In this document: in pieces, positions 1 to 6,873 of the stretch
How the letters are laid out: each line of letters begins with the position of its first letter
Position numbering within the stretch: the stretch's first letter is position 1
From: an uncultured Capnocytophaga sp.
Lineage (GTDB): Bacteria > Bacteroidota > Bacteroidia > Flavobacteriales > Flavobacteriaceae
Reading direction: 5' to 3'
NCBI RefSeq assembly: GCF_938029845.1
Contig: NZ_CALHGG010000135.1
Location: 1 to 22,969 of the forward strand
DNA: 22,969 bases
Notes under the pieces: model-generated
What the model was told of the DNA's origin: nothing
Seen by the model: only the letters and a program-made list of their open reading frames with translations
The model's database searches: none
Made by a program: the position numbers and the translations under genes

Positions 1-530
1 AAGGTATCGACGGATTGGTATACATCTCTGACCTTTCTTGGACTAAGAAAATCAAACATCCATCTGAATTCTGCTCCGTAGGAGACAAAATGGATGTGGT
101 TGTCCTTGAATTGGATGTAAATACTCGTAAACTCGCTTTAGGTCACAAGCAATTGGAAGCCAATCCTTGGGACAAATACGAAAATGAGTTTGCTGTAGGT
201 ACTATCCACCAAGGTACTATCTCTAAAATCACTGACAAAGGAGCAACTGTTCCTTTCAATGATGATATCCTAGCTTTTGTTCCTTCTCGCCACTTAGAAA
301 CTGAGTCTGGCAAGAAATTGGGCAAAGGAGAAACTGCTGATTTCAAGATTATTGAGTTCAGCAAGGAATTCAAGCGTGTAGTTGCTTCTCACACTGCTAT
401 CTTCAGAGAAGAAGAAGAAAAGAATGTAAAAGAAGCTGCTGCTCAGCCTGCACAACAAGTAGAGAAATCTACTTTAGGAGACTTGGATGTACTCCAAGAA
501 CTCAAAGACAAGATGGAAAAAGAACAATAG
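1..530 (+). CDS. rpsA: 30S ribosomal protein S1, C-terminal part (5' end outside window)
   Basis: The reading frame is open from base 3 to the TAA at 528-530, giving 175 visible residues of a protein that starts upstream. Two S1 (OB-fold) RNA-binding repeats are seen. The first contains GLVYISDLSW and ends in KLALGHKQLEANPW, the spacing typical of bacterial S1. The second runs from about residue 60 to 130 (GTIHQGTISKITDKGATVPF ... AFVPSRH). A charged, low-complexity Glu/Lys/Gln tail follows. S1 binds mRNA on the 30S subunit; in Bacteroidota it is expected to matter because Shine-Dalgarno pairing is little used. The gene is followed directly by a strong intrinsic terminator. An ATG- or TTG-initiated shorter protein is unlikely because homology continues to the very edge of the window. 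Confidence 0.93.
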   Translation, partial: GIDGLVYISDLSWTKKIKHPSEFCSVGDKMDVVVLELDVNTRKLALGHKQLEANPWDKYENEFAVGTIHQGTISKITDKGATVPFNDDILAFVPSRHLETESGKKLGKGETADFKIIEFSKEFKRVVASHTAIFREEEEKNVKEAAAQPAQQVEKSTLGDLDVLQELKDKMEKEQ

Positions 531-562
531 TGGTTTAGTTTTTTTCATAATTTTTGTTTTAG

Positions 563-596
563 GGTACTACTTTGTTCTAAAGTAGTACCTTTTTTT
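563..596 (+). terminator. Intrinsic terminator after rpsA
   Basis: A perfect 11-bp stem (ggtactacttt at 563-573 pairs with aaagtagtacc at 579-589) with a 5-nt loop is followed by seven T residues. It lies 33 bases past the rpsA stop codon and ends 22 bases before the next gene, so the downstream membrane enzyme depends on read-through or on a promoter inside this short gap. Confidence 0.9.
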
Positions 597-617
597 ACTT
601 TTTTAATCCCTTTTCTT

Positions 618-2555
618 ATGAAGTCTGTTCGCATCAACGAATATTTGGTATTTTTATATCGTATTTTCCTTATTTATTTCTTCTATGCAATTGCGCGTGG
701 CTTATTTATCTACTTCAATCATGATGTTATGAGTGATTATCATAGCTTTGACCTATTTTATTATGGCTTAGCTTTTGATAATTCCGCTATCATGTATGTG
801 AATTTGCTCTTTATACTACTGAGCTTGCTCCCTCTATGGTATAATAAGCATCCTAAGTTCCAAAAAATACTCTTTTGGATCTATTTTATCCCCAATATTA
901 TTGCTTATGCCACCAATTTTATTGATATGGCATACTATCCTTTTAGCAAATCACGACTTACCACTGCCTCTTTTGCAGTCATAGAACACGAACAGAACAT
1001 AGCAAAACTGATTGTTCCTTTCTTAGGAGACTATTGGTACTTATTCCTTTGGTTTTTCTCCCTTATAGCTCTTTGGATTTACCTATATAAGCGTGTAAAA
1101 GTACAGCAAGTAATTGTCTCTAGTAAGAAAAGCTACTATTTCAGTTCTATATTTACCTTTTTCGGCTCTGTCATCCTTATTATAATGGCTATTCGCGGAG
1201 GAGGATTTACCTCTGATACACGCCCGATCAATATGCTTGATGCTAGCCGACATGTGAATATTTCTGCCCAAGCCGATGCTATTCTTAACACTCCCTTCTG
1301 TCTTATCCGCAGCTTAGGGAAGAATAAGGGATTCAAGGAATACCACTTTGTCACTGAGGATTATATCAACGAGAATATCAAACCTATCAAGCAATACCAC
1401 CGTGAGGTAAAAAGCAAGCCCAATGTAGTACTCTTTATCTTGGAAAGCTTCGGAAAGGAGTATTGGGGATGTATGAACACTAAGGGGGACATTCCAGATT
1501 TCAAGTCCTATACTCCGTTTTTGGATTCACTCTCCCAGCATTCTTTCGTATTGGACAATGCCTATTGTACAGGGCGCCAGTCTATTCACGGCATGTCCTC
1601 CATGCTCGCTGGAATTCCTTCCTTCCAAGTGGCTTACACCTCCTCTCCGTATGTAAAACAGCCTACGGAATCCTTGGTTTCTATTGCTAAAGAAATGGGC
1701 TATGATACCTCTTTCTTCCACTCGGCTCCCAATGGTTCTATGGGCTTTTTAGGCTTTTCTAACCTATTAGGATTTGACCACTATTATGGAAAAACAGAAT
1801 ATAACAATGATGCCGATTTCGATGGCGTCTGGGGCATTTGGGACGAACCTTTCTTCCAGTATATGTGCCGTACGCTCTCTCAGAAGAAAGAACCTTTCTT
1901 AGGAAATATCTTCACGCTCTCCTCCCACCACCCTTTTCAGATTCCTAAACAATATGAAGGAAAATTTGACAAGGGCACCTTGGAGATTCACCAATGTATC
2001 GGCTATACGGATTATGCTATCAAGCAGTTCTTTGCCTGTGCCAAAAAACAACCTTGGTTTGAGAATACTATCTTTGTTTTTGTCAATGACCACCCCAACC
2101 AGACCTATTATGAGCATTACAAACAAGCCATTACCAATATGGGTGCCGCTATTATGTTCTATAGTCCTAACCCTGATTTGGTACCCACAAAACGTTATAG
2201 TGAGATTAGTCAGCAAATAGATATTTATCCGTCATTGGTAGACCTCATGGGCTATCAAAAACCTTTCCGCTCATGGGGACGTAGCGTATTTGCTAGCAGT
2301 GCGGATGAGACTCCGCGTGCCTTCATCTCCAATGCGCTTATGTATCAGATGAAACAAGGCAACTACATCTATATACTTGACGAAAACGGCCAAGTTAATG
2401 GAATATATAACAAAGAAGATGAGGCACTTAAGCATAACCTATGGGGCAAAGAAGATAATGCTGAAATACAAAAAGGAATAAAAGACCTCCAAGCCTTTGT
2501 TCAGGACTATATGGACAGAATTATTAACCATAAATTAGCCCCTAGTAAGAACTGA
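618..2555 (+). CDS. LTA synthase family / sulfatase-fold membrane phosphotransferase
   Basis: The 645-residue protein has an N-terminal membrane part and an outward-facing alkaline-phosphatase/sulfatase-fold domain, the architecture of LtaS and MdoB phosphoglycerol transferases. Hydrophobic segments lie at about residues 9-32, 57-76, 83-105, 136-157 and 174-192. The catalytic domain starts near 265. The metal-binding Glu is E276 (ILESFG), the nucleophile is most likely S322 in TGRQSIHG where LtaS has Thr, and D491-H492 (FVNDHPNQ) match the C-terminal metal ligands. SSHHPF (435-440) and DGVWGIWDE (402-410) are further family motifs. It probably transfers a phosphoglycerol- or phosphoethanolamine-type head group in the envelope; the substrate cannot be read from sequence, and a Gram-negative flavobacterium has no classical lipoteichoic acid. 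The start at 618 places Met just ahead of the first membrane segment. Confidence 0.85.
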   Translation: MKSVRINEYLVFLYRIFLIYFFYAIARGLFIYFNHDVMSDYHSFDLFYYGLAFDNSAIMYVNLLFILLSLLPLWYNKHPKFQKILFWIYFIPNIIAYATNFIDMAYYPFSKSRLTTASFAVIEHEQNIAKLIVPFLGDYWYLFLWFFSLIALWIYLYKRVKVQQVIVSSKKSYYFSSIFTFFGSVILIIMAIRGGGFTSDTRPINMLDASRHVNISAQADAILNTPFCLIRSLGKNKGFKEYHFVTEDYINENIKPIKQYHREVKSKPNVVLFILESFGKEYWGCMNTKGDIPDFKSYTPFLDSLSQHSFVLDNAYCTGRQSIHGMSSMLAGIPSFQVAYTSSPYVKQPTESLVSIAKEMGYDTSFFHSAPNGSMGFLGFSNLLGFDHYYGKTEYNNDADFDGVWGIWDEPFFQYMCRTLSQKKEPFLGNIFTLSSHHPFQIPKQYEGKFDKGTLEIHQCIGYTDYAIKQFFACAKKQPWFENTIFVFVNDHPNQTYYEHYKQAITNMGAAIMFYSPNPDLVPTKRYSEISQQIDIYPSLVDLMGYQKPFRSWGRSVFASSADETPRAFISNALMYQMKQGNYIYILDENGQVNGIYNKEDEALKHNLWGKEDNAEIQKGIKDLQAFVQDYMDRIINHKLAPSKN

Positions 2556-2587
2556 TAATCAAAATATTACAAAATAAAAAGTATTTA

Positions 2588-2619
2588 TTTGTTCTTATCT
2601 AATTATTTTTGTAAATTTG
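2588..2619 (+). promoter_or_regulatory. Bacteroidota-type promoter for fur-purA operon
   Basis: TTTG at 2588-2591 and TAAATTTG at 2612-2619 match the Bacteroidota primary sigma consensus (-33 TTTG, -7 TAnnTTTG) with 20 bases between them. The fur start codon lies 20 bases downstream, so the leader would be short and there is no Shine-Dalgarno sequence. Confidence 0.75.
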
Positions 2620-2639
2620 TCGCCTAATAAGTATTTTAT

Positions 2640-3101
2640 ATGGGAACTAGTGCAGAGAATCAAGAAATTGTTAAAAAAGTTTTTACCAAATATTTAGAAG
2701 AGCATGCGCATCGTAAAACCCCTGAACGATATGCCGTTCTTCAAGAGATTTACGAGAGTAACGAACACTTTGATATAGAGTCACTTTATATCAAAATGAA
2801 AAATAAAAATTATAGGGTAAGCCGTGCTACACTCTACAATACCATTGAGATCCTCTTGGATTGTGGGCTGGTACGTCGCCACCAATTTGGACAGAACCAA
2901 GCCCACTACGAGAAGTCTTATTTTGACCGCCAGCACGACCATGTTATCCTTACCGATACAGGGGAGGTAGTGGAGTTCTGTGACCCTCGTATTCAAGCGA
3001 TTAAGCAAACCATAGAAGAGGTTTTTGATATTACTATTGACAATCATTCTCTTTATTTCTATGGCAGACGCAACAAAAAAGAAAATACTAACGAAGCTTA
3101 A
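2640..3101 (+). CDS. fur: Fur family transcriptional regulator
   Basis: This 153-residue protein has the normal Fur length and domain order. An N-terminal winged helix carries the recognition helix [20 protein letters not shown] (residues 58-77), and a C-terminal dimerisation/metal domain contains HDHVIL (99-104) and EFCDPRI (112-118). It is an iron- or peroxide-responsive repressor by family. The usual first structural-zinc pair CxxC after the HDH motif reads TDTG here, so that zinc site is absent, leaving C114 isolated. The gene starts behind a good TAnnTTTG promoter and ends 12 bases before purA, so the two are surely co-transcribed. PerR or Zur function cannot be excluded on sequence alone. 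Confidence 0.88.
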   Translation: MGTSAENQEIVKKVFTKYLEEHAHRKTPERYAVLQEIYESNEHFDIESLYIKMKNKNYRVSRATLYNTIEILLDCGLVRRHQFGQNQAHYEKSYFDRQHDHVILTDTGEVVEFCDPRIQAIKQTIEEVFDITIDNHSLYFYGRRNKKENTNEA

Positions 3102-3113
3102 AACCAATTTATA

Positions 3114-4385
3114 ATGGCAGTAGATTTACTACTCGGTCTCCAATGGGGAGACGAGGGAAAAGGAAAAATCGTAGATGTCCTTACACCCAAATATGATATT
3201 ATCGCACGCTTTCAGGGTGGTCCCAATGCGGGACATACTTTGGAATTCGAAGGTATTAAGCATGTTTTACACACTATCCCCTCCGGCATTTTCCGTCCCA
3301 ATGTGGTCAATGTCATCGGTAATGGAGTCGTGATAGATCCCATTATTTTGAAAAAGGAAATTGATGCACTCGCTCCCTTTGGTATCAATATAAAAGAACG
3401 CTTACTAATCTCTCGTAAGGCTCATATTATTCTCCCTACCCACCGCTTGCTTGACCAAGCTTCAGAACTCTCAAAGGGAAAAGCCAAAATTGGCTCTACT
3501 CTCAAAGGGATTGGACCTTGTTACATGGACAAGACAGGACGCAATGGACTGAGAATCGGAGATATAGAGAACAAAGACTTCCTTAGCCTATATCGTGCCT
3601 TGACTGACAAGCATCTTTCCATGATTGACTTCTATGGAGTGAGCCTTGAGTACGACCTCCAAGCTCTTGAAAAAGAGTTCTTTGAGGCTATCGAACTGAT
3701 CAAGTCACTTACTTTTATTGATAGTGAGGACTTTTTCTACCATGCACAAAAACAAGGCAAAAAGATTCTCGCCGAGGGGGCACAAGGCTCTATGTTGGAT
3801 ATTGATTTTGGTACGTATCCATTTGTCACCTCCTCCAACACCACTGCCTCTGGAGCTTGTACAGGTTTGGGAATTGCCCCTAACCAAATCAAGAATGTAA
3901 TGGGTATCTTCAAGGCTTATACTACCCGTGTAGGTAGCGGCTCTTTCCCTACGGAACTCTTTGATGAGATAGGAGATAAAATAGGTCAAATAGGCCGCGA
4001 AGTAGGAGCTACCACAGGGCGCAAACGCCGTTGCGGATGGTTGGACTTAGTAGCTCTCCGCTACGCCATTCACCTAAGTGGTGTTACCCAACTGATGATG
4101 ATGAAAGCCGATGTCCTTAGTGGCTTCGATACCTTAAAGGTTTGTACTGCCTATCGCTACAAGGGAGAAATCATTCAGCACTTCCCTTATGGTACCGAGA
4201 CGGAGGAAATTACACCTATCTATACCGAGTTTAAGGGTTGGAACACAGACCTTTCAACTATTAAGAATTTCCATGATTTCCCTAAAGAACTCTTGGACTA
4301 TATTCGCTTTATCGAAAAAGAAGTGGAAGTACCTATCACGCTGGTATCAGTAGGACCTGACCGCACACAAACTATTGTTTTCTAA
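3114..4385 (+). CDS. purA: Adenylosuccinate synthetase
   Basis: This is a full-length (423 aa) PurA. It joins IMP and aspartate with GTP hydrolysis to give adenylosuccinate, the first committed step from IMP to AMP. The phosphate-binding loop GDEGKGKIVD is at residues 12-21, followed by GGPNAGHT near 35-42, the IMP-loop region STLKGIGP near 127-135, EGAQGSMLDIDFGTYPFVTS near 222-241, and the aspartate/GTP loop TTGRKRRCGWLD near 300-311. All are intact. It lies 12 bases after fur and 9 bases before the DUF4270 lipoprotein gene, in one operon driven from the fur promoter. The cytoplasmic enzyme is expected to work as a dimer. Confidence 0.97.
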   Translation: MAVDLLLGLQWGDEGKGKIVDVLTPKYDIIARFQGGPNAGHTLEFEGIKHVLHTIPSGIFRPNVVNVIGNGVVIDPIILKKEIDALAPFGINIKERLLISRKAHIILPTHRLLDQASELSKGKAKIGSTLKGIGPCYMDKTGRNGLRIGDIENKDFLSLYRALTDKHLSMIDFYGVSLEYDLQALEKEFFEAIELIKSLTFIDSEDFFYHAQKQGKKILAEGAQGSMLDIDFGTYPFVTSSNTTASGACTGLGIAPNQIKNVMGIFKAYTTRVGSGSFPTELFDEIGDKIGQIGREVGATTGRKRRCGWLDLVALRYAIHLSGVTQLMMMKADVLSGFDTLKVCTAYRYKGEIIQHFPYGTETEEITPIYTEFKGWNTDLSTIKNFHDFPKELLDYIRFIEKEVEVPITLVSVGPDRTQTIVF

Positions 4386-4394
4386 ATTAACCGA

Positions 4395-5966
4395 ATGAGA
4401 ATGAAGCATATATATACTTTCTTATCCCTTACCTCCCTTATATTGGCTGCTTCCTGCAATACTGATGGGGATATCCGCCAAGTAGAAGGGAACATCCTTG
4501 GGAAACCGCTCTTCACTCCTAAAAAAGACTCTATTTCTCTAGAGTTCAATAACATAAAGGTAAGTGCTATACAGACCAATAGCCAAAATAACCCACTCCT
4601 TGGCCAACTCACCCAAGGAACCCTTGGAACTACCAATGTAGCATTGGTCACTCAAGCCTTGCTCTCAAGTGCTGACCCTACCTTTGGAGAGAAAACCCAA
4701 ACACAGGAAGCCTCCTCCTACAATGAAAACGAAACAGTGGAAAAAGTATATCTTTATTTGCCGTTCTTCTCCACTGAAAAGACAGTCCAAGACCCTGCCG
4801 ATGCTAAGAAAACAATCAAGACTTACACCTTGGATTCTATCTATGGAGGGAAAGAGGCCTCTTTCACCATGAAAGTACAACAGCTCAACTACTTCCTAAG
4901 GGATATTAATAACCAATTGGAATCACAAGTATATTACTCCAATGAGGTACTTCCTACAGGGGCTACTATGGCCGAGGTTAATGTAGCAGGAGCAAGCAAT
5001 AATGCCATTGTGCGTTACCAATTTGACGACCCTACTACACAGGCTAACGAATCCACTAAGGAAAAAGACAGACTCGCACCTGGTTATCGTATAGAACTCT
5101 CCCCTACCCTTTTCCAAAGCCTACTCTTGGACAAGGAAGGTGATAGCTCCCTCAGTAACAATGATTATTTCCGCCAAGCGCTCAATGGATTGGTGATTTC
5201 AACAACTAACTTTTCCTCTGGCTTACTAGCTCTTATCAACCTGAAGAACGCTAAGATAGAGGTAATCTATAACTATCAGTACCAGAAAAATGGCACTTCT
5301 TATACCAAGAAGAAGTCCTATGAACTCTCTTTAGGAGGAATTAGCTTCAACCAATACACCAGAACTAATGATACCGTAACTCTCTCCCAAGATGCTATCT
5401 ATCTCAAGGGAGGACAGGGTTATGTAGCCGAACTAAGTATCCCAGAAAATAATCCTGTTTTCCAAATGCTTAAGAGGAAAAAACCAATGATCAATCAAGC
5501 AGAGTTGTACCTCTATGTGGATAAGACTAAAGTGGATCTTACCCAACAACCGCCTTATGTGATTATATATAATGCTACCAGAGGAGTTCCTCTATATGAT
5601 TATGCAGCAGAACTCTCTAGCAATACTTCCACGAGTGATATTGTCTCCATAGGACGCTTGAAGAAAGACAACAAGGGCAATTATTACTATCATTTTTACC
5701 TAACGGATCACCTAACAAGTATTATCAAGAATGGTTCAGATAATGTAAAAATAGGTTTAGCGGTCTCCACACACCTAGCTCAAGATACTAAGACAACTCT
5801 TTCGGCAATGAGAAGTATCTCTTATAAGAATAGTGCTAATGAGGTTAAGAAAACTGTTTTAGCAAATGCAGAAAACACCCTCTATACATTAGTTTATGGC
5901 AATAGCAGCCAGGTTCCTGAAGGTAAGAAACTAAAACTTATGGTATATTACACTCTCACAGAGTAA
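4395..5966 (+). CDS. DUF4270 family outer-membrane/surface lipoprotein
   Basis: The 523-residue protein begins with a lipoprotein signal peptide, LILAASC, which makes Cys19-20 region the lipidation site (SC then NTDGDIRQ). The remainder is rich in beta strands and resembles the Bacteroidota DUF4270 family: an early segment describing LLGQLTQGTLGTTNVALVTQ, then EKVYLYLPFF, then a region on DSIYGGKEASFTMKVQQLNY. The molecular function of the family is not known to me. The protein is expected to be anchored in the outer membrane or exported to the surface. It is the last gene of the fur-purA unit. It is followed by an inverted repeat rather than a classic terminator. The family name rests on remembered pattern, so treat it as likely rather than proven. 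Confidence 0.72.
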   Translation: MRMKHIYTFLSLTSLILAASCNTDGDIRQVEGNILGKPLFTPKKDSISLEFNNIKVSAIQTNSQNNPLLGQLTQGTLGTTNVALVTQALLSSADPTFGEKTQTQEASSYNENETVEKVYLYLPFFSTEKTVQDPADAKKTIKTYTLDSIYGGKEASFTMKVQQLNYFLRDINNQLESQVYYSNEVLPTGATMAEVNVAGASNNAIVRYQFDDPTTQANESTKEKDRLAPGYRIELSPTLFQSLLLDKEGDSSLSNNDYFRQALNGLVISTTNFSSGLLALINLKNAKIEVIYNYQYQKNGTSYTKKKSYELSLGGISFNQYTRTNDTVTLSQDAIYLKGGQGYVAELSIPENNPVFQMLKRKKPMINQAELYLYVDKTKVDLTQQPPYVIIYNATRGVPLYDYAAELSSNTSTSDIVSIGRLKKDNKGNYYYHFYLTDHLTSIIKNGSDNVKIGLAVSTHLAQDTKTTLSAMRSISYKNSANEVKKTVLANAENTLYTLVYGNSSQVPEGKKLKLMVYYTLTE

Positions 5967-5990
5967 TGACTCCTAACTTAAAAAAACAAC

Positions 5991-6061
5991 AAATTGCGTC
6001 TCTACATAGGTGCTGGCTAAGACAATTTCTGATTAGCATAATCCTCGTAGAGACGCAATTT
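5991..6061. repeat. 15-bp perfect inverted repeat between convergent genes
   Basis: The 15-mer aaattgcgtctctac (5991-6005) is matched by its exact reverse complement at 6047-6061, separated by 41 bases. The inner segment has a further short match, GCTAA against TTAGC, so the whole element could form a branched hairpin. It sits between the convergent DUF4270 and deacetylase genes and may end transcription from either side, but there is no clean T run. It overlaps the left edge of a dispersed repeat that recurs at about 21.93 kb. Confidence 0.7.
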
Positions 6062-6143
6062 ATTGCGTCTTAACTAAAGTAGAGATCTATTGCATCTTAA
6101 CAAAATTAGATATACAAATATTTTCTACTATGGGTTTGCATTA
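6052..6143. repeat. Dispersed palindrome-cored repeat, copy 1
   Basis: The palindromic core gACGCAATTTATTGCGTc is at 6051-6068. A partial internal duplication follows: gtagaga...attgcgtcttaac at 6047-6074 and gtagaga...attgcatcttaac at 6079-6101. The 55 bases 6089-6143 align without gaps to 21939-21993, with 42 identical positions by hand count. This copy ends exactly on the stop codon of the deacetylase gene. Confidence 0.65.
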
Positions 6144-6872
6144 CAAATCCAAAACTACTTGATAATCATTTTCTTTGAGATACTTCAAAAGTCGCTCCAA
6201 TAAGCGAAGTGTTCGCGGAGAAGTATCATGCATAAGAATAATATTTCCTTGAGACAATTTAGATAGCACTCGGCTCCATAGCCGAGTTTCGTCTTCTATT
6301 ATGGTATCTAAAGAACGTATATCCCAGCCTACTACTGTCTTACCTGTACGCTTGGCTGCCCGTGCTATATGTGGATTGGTAACCCCATAAGGTGGACGGA
6401 AATAAGGGGTTATTATCCCCTGCTGTGCCAAAAGTGCATCGGTTTGTTGTATCTCCTGAATCATGGTTGCGGTAGAAGCAAAGCAATTCTTTGGGATATG
6501 GCTATAGGTATGATTGCCTATTAGGTGTCCCTCCTGTTTGATTCGCTGTACTATCTGTGGGTATTGTGCTACTTGGTGACCTATACAGAAGAATACCGCC
6601 TTAGCCTCATATTGCTTGAGCAGATCCAAAAACAGAGGGGTTAGCTCCGTAGGCCCATCGTCAAAGGTAAGTACCACCTGCCGCTTTTGCTTATTTTTCA
6701 AACGACAAAGAGTAGGCACAAAATAGCCTAAACGGATATCAAACACCCCCCAAGAGAGCAACCCCACAAAGAGTAACCCCAAGGCAAGGTAATACCCCCA
6801 GCCCCATGTATACCAATAGCCTACTCCTATCCCAAGGGCTAAGAGTAGGCAGTTATAGTAATGCTTGGTCAT
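6141..6872 (-). CDS. Polysaccharide deacetylase (NodB homology domain), membrane-anchored
   Basis: The 243-residue protein starts with ATG at 6872, one base after the stop of the upstream reductase gene. A TTG at 6887 would add five residues and overlap that gene, so I prefer the ATG. Two hydrophobic stretches (about residues 7-22 and 26-44) anchor it, then the carbohydrate esterase 4 domain follows. Its motifs are TFDDGP (69-74; D71 catalytic base, D72 metal), HTYSH (H121 and H125 metal ligands), RPPYG (159-163) and LMHD (213-216). All the catalytic residues are present, so it should remove N- or O-acetyl groups from peptidoglycan or another envelope glycan in the periplasm. It is translationally linked to the PepSY reductase, though no functional link is evident. 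Confidence 0.9.
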   Translation of the reverse strand: MTKHYYNCLLLALGIGVGYWYTWGWGYYLALGLLFVGLLSWGVFDIRLGYFVPTLCRLKNKQKRQVVLTFDDGPTELTPLFLDLLKQYEAKAVFFCIGHQVAQYPQIVQRIKQEGHLIGNHTYSHIPKNCFASTATMIQEIQQTDALLAQQGIITPYFRPPYGVTNPHIARAAKRTGKTVVGWDIRSLDTIIEDETRLWSRVLSKLSQGNIILMHDTSPRTLRLLERLLKYLKENDYQVVLDL

Positions 6873-6873
6873 C

